Assembly: GCA_017530465.1 (NCBI GenBank)
Contig: JAFXMJ010000236.1
Location: 1-13,756 of the forward strand
From: Bacteroidales bacterium
GTDB taxonomy: Bacteria > Bacteroidota > Bacteroidia > Bacteroidales > UBA3824
DNA: 13,756 nucleotides
Reading direction: 5' to 3'
Notes under the pieces: model-generated
What the model was told of the DNA's origin: nothing
What the model saw: the letters and a program-made list of their open reading frames with translations, nothing else
Database searches by the model: none
Program-made: the position numbers and the translations under genes
Part shown: positions 1-8,566 of the stretch, piece after piece
How positions within the stretch are numbered: position 1 is the first letter of the stretch
Layout of the letters: each line of letters opens with the position of its first letter

Positions 1-66
1 CAGTTCCATCTGACGGCTACATCCGATGGATTGAAGGAGTATACGTTGATTATATCAGCACAATAA
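1..66 (+). CDS. C-terminal end of an upstream gene (partial)
   Basis: Frame 1 is open from the window edge to a TAA at 64-66, giving 21 residues that end in KEYTLIISAQ. The alternating hydrophobic pattern fits the last strand of a beta-sandwich domain, but too little remains to name a family. The stop overlaps a possible ATG (TAATG, 64-68) of the next short ORF, which would allow translational coupling. Both lie before a strong terminator at 192-234, so they belong to the transcript upstream of the PUL. I cannot assign a function. The reading is supported only by the open frame and the arrangement of the stop. Confidence 0.5.
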   Translation, partial: QFHLTATSDGLKEYTLIISAQ

Positions 67-71
67 TGTAT

Positions 72-149
72 ATGAAAAGAATTCTAAACCTTCTACTGTT
101 TATGCTGGCTATGATGACGAGTGTCACGGCAGCACATCATCGGTGGTAA
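72..149 (+). pseudogene. Orphan signal-peptide ORF, probable remnant of a deleted secreted protein
   Basis: An ATG at 72 (or in frame at 66) encodes a near-perfect signal peptide, MKRILNLLLFMLAMMTSVTA. Only five more residues (AHHRW) follow before TAA at 147-149. In the +1 frame the same DNA reads HIIGGKKIVIK and then stops at 166-168. That resembles the last residues of many Bacteroidales secreted proteins, whose tails often read like GIYIIGGKKVVIK. The simplest inference is that an internal deletion joined the start of a secreted-protein gene out of frame to its own tail. A genuine 25-residue secreted peptide is possible but less likely. The similarity to such tails is from memory and was not searched. 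Confidence 0.4.
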
Positions 150-191
150 AAAGATTGTCATCAAGTAAGGTTAGTTAGTAGTTAAATTTTC

Positions 192-234
192 GGATGCGCC
201 AGCGTAGCAAACTACGTGGTGCATCCTTTTTTTT
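192..234 (+). terminator. Strong intrinsic terminator upstream of the PUL
   Basis: The left arm, 192-207, pairs with the right arm, 212-226. GGATGC pairs with GCATCC, GCCA with TGGT (one G-T wobble), and CGTAG with CTACG, with one bulged G at 202. The loop is the four bases CAAA, and eight T follow at 227-234. This isolates the PUL from transcription coming from the left. Confidence 0.9.
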
Positions 235-260
235 GAGCAAGCATTAACTTTTTCCTATGA

Positions 261-337
261 TGTTGCAAACGGATAGCCTTACGTTACAGATGATCCCATT
301 TTGATACAATCCAATAGTATCATGTTACACCTCGATA
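261..337 (+). promoter_or_regulatory. Four-copy direct-repeat operator array upstream of susC
   Basis: Four hexamers related to TGTTAC start at 261 (TGTTGC), 282 (CGTTAC), 302 (TGATAC) and 323 (TGTTAC), at steps of 21, 20 and 21 bp. Ten bases into three of the copies there is a second block: GGATA at 271, CAATA at 312 and CGATA at 333. The 282 copy lacks a clear second block. The last copy starts exactly 37 bp before the -7 box at 360. The same motif, step and 37-bp distance recur before 8670 and 12267. Two half-sites one helical turn apart fit an AraC-type DNA-binding domain, as in hybrid two-component PUL regulators. The regulator's identity is inferred; no regulator gene is in the window. 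Confidence 0.65.
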
Positions 338-359
338 TGCCCTTTAAAGTGCCGAAGTG

Positions 360-367
360 TATATTTG
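360..367 (+). promoter_or_regulatory. Promoter -7 box of the susC operon
   Basis: TATATTTG matches the Bacteroidota sigma-ABfr -7 consensus TAnnTTTG. No TTTG is found at the usual -33 position. The operator copy at 323-337 lies just upstream of that position, which fits a promoter dependent on an activator. Transcription should start a few bases downstream, giving a leader of roughly 40 nt before the ATG at 413. Confidence 0.6.
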
Positions 368-412
368 CGCAGTAAATAAACATAGTTTTTTACCTAAATT
401 TAATTAACAAAA

Positions 413-3400
413 ATGATTAACAAACCAAAAAAGAGAACCAGCTCATTCCTACTTCGTCCGATGCTTTTGGCATTGATAATAATGATAGGAATCATGCCGG
501 CCTACTCACAGACAAAGAGTGTGAGCGGCACAGTAACCACTGTGACCGGCGAAGCGCTTCCGGGTGTAACGGTTTTGGTGCAAGGCACCACCAACGGCAC
601 CATCACAGACCTTGACGGGCGATTTCATATAGACGCTCCCGACAACGGCACACTTGTTTTCTCGTTCATGGGATACGAATCACAGACACATCCCATCAAC
701 GGACGCACCACTTTTAATGTTTCCTTGTCTGAGGAAACCGTCGGCATCGACGAAATCGTTGTAGTGGGCTACGGCATCATGAAACGCAGCGACATTACCG
801 GTTCGGTGGTGTCGGTGGGTGCCGAAGACCTAAAAAAGACGGTAGTAACCTCCGCCGACCAAGCACTTCAAGGACGCGCCGCCGGTGTTCAGGTAACCTC
901 CAACTCAGGCTCGCCGGGCGGCGGCATCTCGGTAAGCATACGTGGTGTCAACTCTCTCAACGGCAACGAGCCGCTTTACGTAATCGACGGCGTGGCCATC
1001 GACGGTCAGACCAACGGCAACAGTTCCGCCCTGTCCACCATCAACCCTTCCGACATCGTGTCGATGGAAGTGCTGAAAGACGCATCGGCTACTGCAATCT
1101 ACGGTTCGCGCGCCTCCAACGGCGTTGTGCTCATCACCACCAAAAAAGGTCAGGCTGGCAAACCGACAATCTCTTACGAAGGCTACTATGCCATACAGCA
1201 GATACCCACAAAACTCGAAACCATGAACCTGCGCGAATACGCCGAACTCTACAACGAGCGTGTTGACGTGCTCGGCTGGGGCGAAAGGGAGGAATTTGCA
1301 GACCCGTCGGTACTCGGCGAGGGCACCGACTGGCAGAGCGAGATTTTCAGAAAAGCCGCAATGCAGAGCCACCAACTTTCGGTGAGCGGCGGCTCCGACA
1401 ACACCCAATACCTCATCAGCGGCGGCTACTACACTCAGGACGGTATCGCCGTGGGCTCCGACTTCGAGCGTTTTTCGGGACGTGTCAATGTTGACAGCAA
1501 ACTCAAAAAATGGTTTTCGATGGGCGTGCAGAGTTATTTTGCAAGCACCAACAAAAACAACACCATCGACGACGGCAACGTAATAGAAACCGCTCTCAAG
1601 CAACTTCCCGAAATGCCAGCCAAAAATCCCGACGGCTCTTGGGGCTATCAGGAAGACAACCAACTCGGCACATATTTTTCCAACCCGCTTGCCGACGCTC
1701 TCACTCGTGAAAACTACGAAAAAGGCCTCCAAATGTTGCTCAACGCATACACAAACATCACATTCTGCGAAGGTCTGATGTTGCGCCTCGAATATGGCGG
1801 CACTTACAATTACAACAACTCCTATTACTTCGAACCCGAACTCACTCTCGGCAACTGGTCGCAGAACAGTAAGGGCGAAAAGGGCGTTTCCAACAGCAAA
1901 TACTGGTCGTTCAAGCAATACATGACCTACATGAAGACTTTTGCCGACAAGCACAGCATCAACATCATGGCAGGACACGAGGCTCAGGAATCCGGCTGGG
2001 AAAACCTTTATGGTTCGCGCACCGGCTATCTATTCAACAATGTTCACGAACTTAATGTAGGCGATGCCAAATCCGCCACCAACAGCAACGCAAAAGGCGA
2101 ATCGTCCATTGAATCATACTACGGCCGCCTCAACTATGCCTACGACGAGCGTTACCTCCTGACAGCCACAATACGTGCCGACGGTTCGTCAACATTCGGG
2201 CCCGACAATCGCTGGGGCTGGTTCCCGTCGGTGGCTTTGGCGTGGAGATTCAAGAAAGAATCGTTCCTAAAAGATGTAGATTGGCTCTCTAACGCAAAAC
2301 TCCGCCTTGGATGGGGTCTTGTGGGCAACCAAAACGCTGGCTCGTATGCTTACGGTGCAACAATGGCAAGCGTCGCAACCGCATACGGCACAGGTTTTTA
2401 TCCCAACAACTTCGCCAACTCAAAACTCAAATGGGAGCAGACAAATTCATGGAACGCAGGTCTCGACCTCACATTCTTCAACAACAGGATTGAGTTCATA
2501 TTCGACACATACCTCAAGAAAACCGACAACCTGCTCATGCAGGCGGCATTGCCCACATACGTAAGCGGCGTAATCTCCTCGCCATGGGTCAACACGGGCG
2601 CAATGGAGAACAAGGGTTTTGAGTTTACGCTCAACACCGTCAACATGAACAAAAAAGGCTTTGAGTGGACAACGGGCATAACATTCTCTGTCAACCGCAA
2701 CAAGGTTACAAGCCTCTACACCGAAAGTTCGGGCATTCAGGGCAACATCAACGGTCTTACATACACCTACACAGCCATCGACAATCCCGTCGGACAGTTT
2801 TACGGCTACAACGTCATCGGAATGTTCACCACATTGGAAGACTTCTACCTCAAAGACAAGGACGGCAACAATCTCCTCGATGCCAACGGCAATCCACAGT
2901 ATGTGGCACTTCCCGAAGGCAAGACCGTGGACGAGTACACCGGCATTTGGTATGGCGACTACATCTACGAAGACATCAACAACGACGGCGTAATAGACGA
3001 AAAAGACCGCACATATCTCGGCAACCCCGAACCAAAATTCACATTCGGTGTCAACAACGCCTTCCGTTACAAGGGTTTTGACCTCAACATCTTCCTTACA
3101 GGAACATACGGCAACGAGATTTTCAACTATTTGGCGCAGCAGCAGTCTAACCCCACCGACCGTTGGGTAACGCTCAAGTCCGTACACGACTTCGCCAAAG
3201 TAGGCCTCATCGACCCCGATGGCGAACGCACCCTCGACAATATGTACCTTATAAACCCGGGCGCATCGACCTACCGCATCGACCAAGCCAAATCTAACGA
3301 CAACAGCCGTATGAGCAGCGTTTATGTAGAGGACGGCTCTTACATCAGAATCAAGAACATAGCACTCGGCTACACACTGCCCAACAGACTTGTACAGAAG

Positions 3401-3580
3401 GCGAAGATAGAGAATGTACGCGTTTACTTCAACGTGCAGAACCTCTACACTTTCACCAACTACAGCGGCTACGACCCAGAAGTCGGCGCATACAACCAAA
3501 ACGTATTGCTGCGCGGCGTTGACTATGCACGCTATCCCTCTCAAAGGATCTACACATTCGGTATCAACCTCAATTTCTAA
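413..3580 (+). CDS. susC: SusC-like TonB-dependent outer-membrane glycan transporter
   Basis: This is the outer-membrane barrel that imports oligosaccharides into the periplasm using TonB energy, working as a complex with the SusD encoded next. The 1055-residue length is typical. A signal peptide (about 1-32, ending PAYSQ) is followed by a carboxypeptidase-regulatory-like domain (about 35-108, with GEALPGVTV and DLDGRF). Next come a TonB box, DEIVVVGYG (113-121), a plug domain (about 125-245, with LQGRAAGVQV, YVIDGV and LKDASATAIYGSRASNGVV), and a beta-barrel ending in the aromatic YTFGINLNF expected for outer-membrane insertion. The ATG at 413 lies about 45 bp after the promoter box. susD follows after 24 bp. 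The symbol denotes the family; the transported glycan is inferred from the neighbours. Confidence 0.96.
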   Translation: MINKPKKRTSSFLLRPMLLALIIMIGIMPAYSQTKSVSGTVTTVTGEALPGVTVLVQGTTNGTITDLDGRFHIDAPDNGTLVFSFMGYESQTHPINGRTTFNVSLSEETVGIDEIVVVGYGIMKRSDITGSVVSVGAEDLKKTVVTSADQALQGRAAGVQVTSNSGSPGGGISVSIRGVNSLNGNEPLYVIDGVAIDGQTNGNSSALSTINPSDIVSMEVLKDASATAIYGSRASNGVVLITTKKGQAGKPTISYEGYYAIQQIPTKLETMNLREYAELYNERVDVLGWGEREEFADPSVLGEGTDWQSEIFRKAAMQSHQLSVSGGSDNTQYLISGGYYTQDGIAVGSDFERFSGRVNVDSKLKKWFSMGVQSYFASTNKNNTIDDGNVIETALKQLPEMPAKNPDGSWGYQEDNQLGTYFSNPLADALTRENYEKGLQMLLNAYTNITFCEGLMLRLEYGGTYNYNNSYYFEPELTLGNWSQNSKGEKGVSNSKYWSFKQYMTYMKTFADKHSINIMAGHEAQESGWENLYGSRTGYLFNNVHELNVGDAKSATNSNAKGESSIESYYGRLNYAYDERYLLTATIRADGSSTFGPDNRWGWFPSVALAWRFKKESFLKDVDWLSNAKLRLGWGLVGNQNAGSYAYGATMASVATAYGTGFYPNNFANSKLKWEQTNSWNAGLDLTFFNNRIEFIFDTYLKKTDNLLMQAALPTYVSGVISSPWVNTGAMENKGFEFTLNTVNMNKKGFEWTTGITFSVNRNKVTSLYTESSGIQGNINGLTYTYTAIDNPVGQFYGYNVIGMFTTLEDFYLKDKDGNNLLDANGNPQYVALPEGKTVDEYTGIWYGDYIYEDINNDGVIDEKDRTYLGNPEPKFTFGVNNAFRYKGFDLNIFLTGTYGNEIFNYLAQQQSNPTDRWVTLKSVHDFAKVGLIDPDGERTLDNMYLINPGASTYRIDQAKSNDNSRMSSVYVEDGSYIRIKNIALGYTLPNRLVQKAKIENVRVYFNVQNLYTFTNYSGYDPEVGAYNQNVLLRGVDYARYPSQRIYTFGINLNF

Positions 3581-3604
3581 CATTTTATTCTAACAGTGAA
3601 CGAT

Positions 3605-5281
3605 ATGAAACGTAACATCATACTAAAAGCATTGTCGATGCTCTTGATACCGTCAGTCATGATGGTATCATGCAGCGAAGATTTTCTCGACAAGACCCCT
3701 GAGGGAGAGTTCGTTGAAGACAATTTCTATGATTCTGACGACGCACTTTACGCCTCCACCGCGCCGCTCTACAACCGTGCGTGGTTCGACTACAACACCC
3801 GAGGAATGTTGCTCCTTGGCTCGCTCCGTGCCAACGACGCTTATTCGCCATACAACTGGCCAGAGTACGGCATGTTTACCGTAACAGCCCTCAACGAGTA
3901 CCTCAGCGACATTTGGGCGGGCTTCTTCTCTGTTGTCACCATGGCAAACGCCACCATCGACAACATCAACGACAAAAGCACAGACAACGTGTCGGAAGAT
4001 GCCAAAAAGACCGCCATCAGCGAGGCTCGCCTTATGCGAAGCACGGCATTGTTTTACGCATTGCACGTCTGGGGACCGCTTGTATTGTTTGAACACAACC
4101 AAGACGTTGTTGACAACCCCGTAAGACCAAGAAACTACGAAGAAGACGTGTTCCAGTTCATCATCAACGACCTCGAATACGCCGCCGCCAACCTTCCCGA
4201 CGCTCCATACGAACCAGGACGCGCAACTTGCTGGAGCGCAAAGGCCATGCTCTCTAAGGTATATCTCGCACGCTCAGGCTGGAACAAGTCATCACGCGAC
4301 GAATCCGACCTCGAACTCGCCAAGAAAAACGCCCTCGATGTCATAGAAAACAGTGGTGCGGCTTTGCTCGACAACTATCACAACCTCTTCAAATACCGCT
4401 ACAACAACAACGAGGAATCGCTTTTGGCTTGTCAGTGGTACAAATCCACCACATTGCAGTGGTACGTATGCAACGCAACACTCTCCGACCTCTGCGCCGA
4501 CAGCAAGATGATAGGCGGCGTGGCATGCTGGAGCGCGCTCAACGCCTCGCCCGAAATGCTTATGCAATATCGCTACACTGGCAAAAACGGCAATTACAAA
4601 TGGGAAAAAACACGTCGCGATGCCACATTCTTCACCAAGGGCGCATATTACGACTACATCTGCATTGCCGACGGTGGATATACTTACGAAAGCGGCTATG
4701 CTCCTATCAAAAAAGGCGTTGTGGGCGGTCCTGACGACAACAACGACGGATATGTAGCCATGATGTGTTCGCCCCTCAATACCTACATCATGCGCCTTGC
4801 CGACGTGTACTTGATATACACAGAGGCTTGTCTTGGCAACAACGAATCGCTCTCTGGCGAAGACTTGCAATATTTCAACGCCGTACGCCGCCGCGCTGGC
4901 ATAGACGAGGTTTCGTCAATCACTCTCGACGACATCATACGCGAGCGCAGGGTGGAGTTTTCGATGGAACACATCAACTGGTACTCTATGGTAGAATGGT
5001 TTAAGTGGAAACCCGAAAAGATGCTCGAATATTTCAACAACCAATACCGTGGCTACACCTACAACGAGGTTCAGGTAGGCAGCAACAATGAACTCTCTTT
5101 TTACCACAACCCAGACAACGACTACGAGACGGTTACAGATACAGATTTCGGAGAGATTGTGCAGCCCGACGTTACGCCTGTCATCACAAGCGACAACATC
5201 TTCCTGCCCTACCCCGAGGCCGACGTTATCCAAAACCCTTATTTGAAACAAGAACCCCAACATTACAATTTTAGCGAATAA
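3605..5281 (+). CDS. susD: SusD/RagB-like surface glycan-binding lipoprotein
   Basis: This protein forms the lid of the SusC channel and helps capture glycan at the cell surface. The ATG at 3605 gives 558 residues beginning MKRNIILKALSMLL with a lipobox ending MVSC, so the cysteine should be lipidated. I prefer it to the GTG at 3596, which only adds three residues before a complete signal peptide. Family landmarks are DFLDKTPEG near the N terminus, RLADVYLIYTEACLG, YFNAVRRRAGI, IIRERRVEFSMEHINWYSMVEW, and a C-terminal PYPEADVIQNPYLKQ like the usual SusD ending. Length and motif order are normal for an intact protein. It is 24 bp from susC and 3 bp from the next gene, so all three are probably one transcript. 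The ligand cannot be read from the sequence. Confidence 0.95.
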   Translation: MKRNIILKALSMLLIPSVMMVSCSEDFLDKTPEGEFVEDNFYDSDDALYASTAPLYNRAWFDYNTRGMLLLGSLRANDAYSPYNWPEYGMFTVTALNEYLSDIWAGFFSVVTMANATIDNINDKSTDNVSEDAKKTAISEARLMRSTALFYALHVWGPLVLFEHNQDVVDNPVRPRNYEEDVFQFIINDLEYAAANLPDAPYEPGRATCWSAKAMLSKVYLARSGWNKSSRDESDLELAKKNALDVIENSGAALLDNYHNLFKYRYNNNEESLLACQWYKSTTLQWYVCNATLSDLCADSKMIGGVACWSALNASPEMLMQYRYTGKNGNYKWEKTRRDATFFTKGAYYDYICIADGGYTYESGYAPIKKGVVGGPDDNNDGYVAMMCSPLNTYIMRLADVYLIYTEACLGNNESLSGEDLQYFNAVRRRAGIDEVSSITLDDIIRERRVEFSMEHINWYSMVEWFKWKPEKMLEYFNNQYRGYTYNEVQVGSNNELSFYHNPDNDYETVTDTDFGEIVQPDVTPVITSDNIFLPYPEADVIQNPYLKQEPQHYNFSE

Positions 5282-5284
5282 CCA

Positions 5285-6751
5285 ATGATGAAGACATACA
5301 GATACATAACATATTTGATGCTGCTGTTTGCCGTATTCGCGTTTGCCGCCTGCGACGACGACGAATCTGGACAGCCCGTAATCGAAAGAGTGCGCCTTAC
5401 CGACCCCGACAAGGCCGACTCGACCTTTACTGAAGCATACCTCGGACAGATGATTCTCATCGAGGGACACGACCTCGACGGCGCACGAAACATCTACATC
5501 AACAATCAGGATTGTTATTTCAACTCCAACTACAACACCTCGTCGCACATCATCATGACCATTCCGTCAGACCTCGTGGTGTATGGACAAGACAATTCGT
5601 TGCCAATGGAAATAAGAGTTGAAACTACGTATGGCTCAGCCACTTACAGTTTTCATGTGATTGCTGGCAGCCCGTCGGTAGAATACTACAAAACCGACTC
5701 CCCGCTCAACGAACAAGGCGTGCCAGAAATGCAGCCCGGTCAGGCGGTGGTGCTATACGGCTCGCTCTTCCATGAGATAAGCGCGGTATATGTCGCCGAC
5801 CTCGACACTGTGAAGATTGCAGACTGTCAGAGTTACACCCTCAACGACGACTGCACCGAACTTACCGTGATAATGCCAACCACCATTCCCGGCTACGGAA
5901 TCATCGTTGTAGAATGTTACGCCGGCACAGCGTACTGCGGATTCGCCAAGTCGCCGATGGAACCCGAACTCTACGACGTTTCGCCCGACATGCCCGTACC
6001 CGGACAGACCGTAACTCTCGTAGGCAAATACCTCACCGACGTTACCGCAATCAATATCGGCGGCGAGATAGACATCGACGTTACCACCGTAACCACAACC
6101 GACGCAATGGACAAGATAACATTCGTAATGCCAGAAACTTTGCCTTCAAAAGACCACAACGGCACTATCCGTCTCAACACCTTGGGCGGCAAGGCAGAGC
6201 TGCCGTTCTACATCTACGATAACATCTTGGAAGATTTCGACGGCAACGGCACCAGCCAGAACTGGTACTGGGGTACAAGCCTTGTCGGCGCATATTCGGA
6301 AACTGCCGCATCGTTCACTGTTGCATCAGAATCTGGAAATTGGCTCGGCATGGAGGATTACTCTGGATATTGGGACCACAATATGCAGTTCAACGGCAAG
6401 GCTGCGCCCTCTGCCATTTCAGAAAGCACGCCGCTCTCGTCGTTGGAACTCCGCTACGAAGTCTATCTGCCCGAACTCCCATCGGCGACTTGCTACTCCG
6501 AAATAACTTTCATGGGCACAACAGTTTCCAATGTGGCAATAGCGGACAGAATCACAGGCGAGACCAAAGACGGCGTTTGGATGAGCGTTTCGATACCGTT
6601 GACATCATTCGGCAGCGGCACATACGGCGACCTCATTGACGGCGCACCCGGCGACGACGGCAATTTCAAGATTTATCACAACTTTGAAGAAACAGGCATT
6701 TTGTTCTCCGTTGTGTACGACAATTTCCGTATCTACCAAAAGAAGGAATAA
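5285..6751 (+). CDS. Surface glycan-binding lipoprotein with IPT/TIG repeats (SusE/F position, SGBP-B-like)
   Basis: This is a non-catalytic surface protein that should hold polysaccharide near the SusCD complex. Of its 488 residues, 1-23 form a lipoprotein signal (FAFAAC). DDDE directly after the cysteine resembles the surface lipoprotein export signal of Bacteroidota. Three Ig-like IPT/TIG modules follow at about 30-127, 130-222 and 225-311, with motifs such as PGQAVVLYGS and PGQTVTLVGKYLTDV. The C-terminal part (about 312-488, starting DNILEDFDGNG and rich in Trp and Tyr) resembles the glycan-binding domain that ends B. ovatus xyloglucan SGBP-B and related proteins, and probably holds the binding site. 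The gene starts 3 bp after susD; an alternative ATG lies at 5288. A hairpin terminator follows. Family assignment is confident; ligand specificity is unknown. Confidence 0.85.
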   Translation: MMKTYRYITYLMLLFAVFAFAACDDDESGQPVIERVRLTDPDKADSTFTEAYLGQMILIEGHDLDGARNIYINNQDCYFNSNYNTSSHIIMTIPSDLVVYGQDNSLPMEIRVETTYGSATYSFHVIAGSPSVEYYKTDSPLNEQGVPEMQPGQAVVLYGSLFHEISAVYVADLDTVKIADCQSYTLNDDCTELTVIMPTTIPGYGIIVVECYAGTAYCGFAKSPMEPELYDVSPDMPVPGQTVTLVGKYLTDVTAINIGGEIDIDVTTVTTTDAMDKITFVMPETLPSKDHNGTIRLNTLGGKAELPFYIYDNILEDFDGNGTSQNWYWGTSLVGAYSETAASFTVASESGNWLGMEDYSGYWDHNMQFNGKAAPSAISESTPLSSLELRYEVYLPELPSATCYSEITFMGTTVSNVAIADRITGETKDGVWMSVSIPLTSFGSGTYGDLIDGAPGDDGNFKIYHNFEETGILFSVVYDNFRIYQKKE

Positions 6752-6776
6752 CACTTTTTGTACCGTTAATTAAATG

Positions 6777-6815
6777 ACACCGGATTTTCCTGATGAAGTT
6801 TAATCCGGTGTTTTC
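6777..6815 (+). terminator. Hairpin terminator or attenuator between the SGBP and GH5 genes
   Basis: ACACCGGATT (6777-6786) pairs perfectly with AATCCGGTGT (6802-6811) around a 15-base loop, and the run TTTT ends at 6814. It lies 26 bp after the SGBP stop. I see no TAnnTTTG box between it and the GH5 start, so the GH5 gene may depend on read-through. In that case the hairpin would lower GH5 expression relative to susCD, or protect the 3' end of the upstream mRNA. Confidence 0.75.
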
Positions 6816-6855
6816 TAAAAAAAACATTTTATTTTCAACACAAAAAATTAAGACA

Positions 6856-8286
6856 ATGAAAATATTAAAATACATGCTGATGGCGGCGGCACTGCTCTTT
6901 ACGCTCCCCGCCTGCAACGACGATGACGACAGCACGCCTACTGTTGACAATCCGACGATTCAGTTCAACAATGTTGACGACACGACGTCCATCGTCAGCG
7001 AGATAACATTTGAAAACCGTGGCGGCTCCAAGATGGTTGACATACACACCAACTCGCCTTGGCAACTTGCCTGCGATGCCGATTGGCTCACTATCTCCAA
7101 CCATTCGGGCAACGCCACACCCGCCACAGTCCACATCAAAATAACCGCCGCCGAAAACACCACTGGCAACACCCGCACCGCCACACTTACAATCAGCGGC
7201 AGCGGAAAAACGGCATCTCTGAATGTCGTACAAGCCGCCACAGCCATCGACCAAAGCGGCTGGCAGACAGCGCAAGAGGCCTCCAACTCTATGAGGATTG
7301 GTCTCAACCTCATGAACTCGCTTGACGCATGGGGCAATTGGTTTGACTGGAGCGACCTCGACGCCGCGCAGACTTGTTGGGGCGAACCCCTCGCCGACGC
7401 CGAATGGTTTAAGGCGGTCAAGGAATACGGTTTCAACTGTGTCCGTGTGCCAATCTCATGGTTTATGCATTTGGACGAGGAAGGCAACGTAAGCCAAGCA
7501 TGGATGGACCGCGTGGAGGAGGTTGTCAACTACGCGCTCAACGCTGGTCTCTACTGCATAATCAACGTTCACCACGACACCAACGCCGGCGAATACACAT
7601 GGGTAAAAGCCGACCATGAGGGTTTTGAAACCGTCAATGCTAAATTCTCGCTGCTTTGGCAACAGATTGCCGAAAGATTCAAGGACTACGGCGAAAAACT
7701 TCTTTTTGAGGGTTACAACGAGGTTCTTGACGAAAGCGGCACATGGGAACTGCCAAAGAGCGACAACGGCTACCTCGGCATCAACGACCTTGCGCAGTCG
7801 TTTGTCAACACGGTTCGCGCCACTGGCGGCAACAACCTATACCGCAACCTCATTGTCTGCACATATTGCGCCAACGGCGGACAGACACCTCTCGACAAAC
7901 TTGTGATTCCTACCGACCAATACGCCAACCACATCTTGGTGGAAGTGCACAACTATTCGCCCGGCAGATTCACACAAATACTTGGCATTGAGGACGGACA
8001 AGAAATTCCCGTATGGACAGAAGACGATGAAAAATCGCTCGCGCCCGAACTCGACATCGTAATCAACTACGCCAACAATAACAACATTCCGGTAGTGATT
8101 GGCGAATTTGGTGCATGCGAAAAGATAGCCGACGAGGACCTCGGCAAATACGCCGAATACATGGTTCGCTACTGTCGCGACAGAGCCAACATAACGCTCA
8201 TCTATTGGCCACACGTAGTTGACCGCAACGACTACTCCGCCCCATGGCCGCTCCTCATGCAGGGGTTGCTCAAGGCTAACGATTGA
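6856..8286 (+). CDS. BACON-GH5 endo-glycanase, surface lipoprotein
   Basis: This enzyme should cut the polysaccharide backbone at the cell surface. The ATG at 6856 gives 476 residues. An in-frame ATG at 6793 lies in the terminator loop and only adds residues before a complete signal peptide, so I reject it. The lipobox ends LPAC and is followed by NDDDDS, which fits surface export. A BACON domain (about 48-127) leads to the GH5 barrel (about 140-476). Visible landmarks are R197 in VRVPISW, H239-H240 in NVHHD, acid/base E289 in FEGYNEV, H365 and Y367 in EVHNY, nucleophile E417 in VIGEFGA, and W451. The layout matches the B. ovatus endo-xyloglucanase BoGH5A. However, NLMNSLDA and NEV differ from the more common NLGNTLDA and NEP, so the subfamily and substrate stay open. 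The protein looks complete and active. Confidence 0.88.
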   Translation: MKILKYMLMAAALLFTLPACNDDDDSTPTVDNPTIQFNNVDDTTSIVSEITFENRGGSKMVDIHTNSPWQLACDADWLTISNHSGNATPATVHIKITAAENTTGNTRTATLTISGSGKTASLNVVQAATAIDQSGWQTAQEASNSMRIGLNLMNSLDAWGNWFDWSDLDAAQTCWGEPLADAEWFKAVKEYGFNCVRVPISWFMHLDEEGNVSQAWMDRVEEVVNYALNAGLYCIINVHHDTNAGEYTWVKADHEGFETVNAKFSLLWQQIAERFKDYGEKLLFEGYNEVLDESGTWELPKSDNGYLGINDLAQSFVNTVRATGGNNLYRNLIVCTYCANGGQTPLDKLVIPTDQYANHILVEVHNYSPGRFTQILGIEDGQEIPVWTEDDEKSLAPELDIVINYANNNNIPVVIGEFGACEKIADEDLGKYAEYMVRYCRDRANITLIYWPHVVDRNDYSAPWPLLMQGLLKAND

Positions 8287-8353
8287 AAGTTTTAAGTATA
8301 GTCATTCTCATATTTTTATTAAGTAATTTGGTTAAACAATAATTTAGTAGTGT

Positions 8354-8409
8354 AAAACCGGCGGGACACACTTCTTTTAGTCATCCTTTTTACCACCGCC
8401 GGTTTTTTT
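8354..8409 (+). terminator. Intrinsic terminator after the GH5 gene
   Basis: AAAACCGGCGG (8354-8364) pairs perfectly with CCGCCGGTTTT (8396-8406), and the T run continues to 8409, followed by another T-rich stretch. The stem is 11 bp and GC-rich at its top. The loop is long (31 bases). The A-run before the stem means it could also act on the opposite strand. Confidence 0.8.
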
Positions 8410-8566
8410 ATTTTTTTGATAGTAAAGGCACGTCGCTTTCATTTGATTTTTTCAACAACGAATTAAACGAATAAAACAAAACAATTTATTAAACTCGCAC
8501 AAAAACTCAAAATTTCGGTTGAAATGGTAAACAAAGTATTGCAGCATTAAAAGATTTTTTTCATAA

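Noticed and set aside
905..1978. 357-residue open frame on the minus strand inside susC
   Set aside because: It is antisense to a clear SusC gene and has low-complexity composition rich in Val, Ala and Phe that mirrors the GC-rich codon bias. No domain or start context supports it.
2447..3583. 378-residue open frame on the minus strand over the susC 3' half
   Set aside because: It is Val- and Cys-rich shadow translation opposite a well-conserved beta-barrel, with no recognisable family.
3596..3604. GTG start for susD
   Set aside because: It adds only three residues before a normal lipoprotein signal peptide that begins with ATG at 3605.
6793..6855. Upstream in-frame ATG for the GH5 gene
   Set aside because: It lies within the terminator loop and would place 21 polar residues before a complete lipoprotein signal peptide that starts at 6856.
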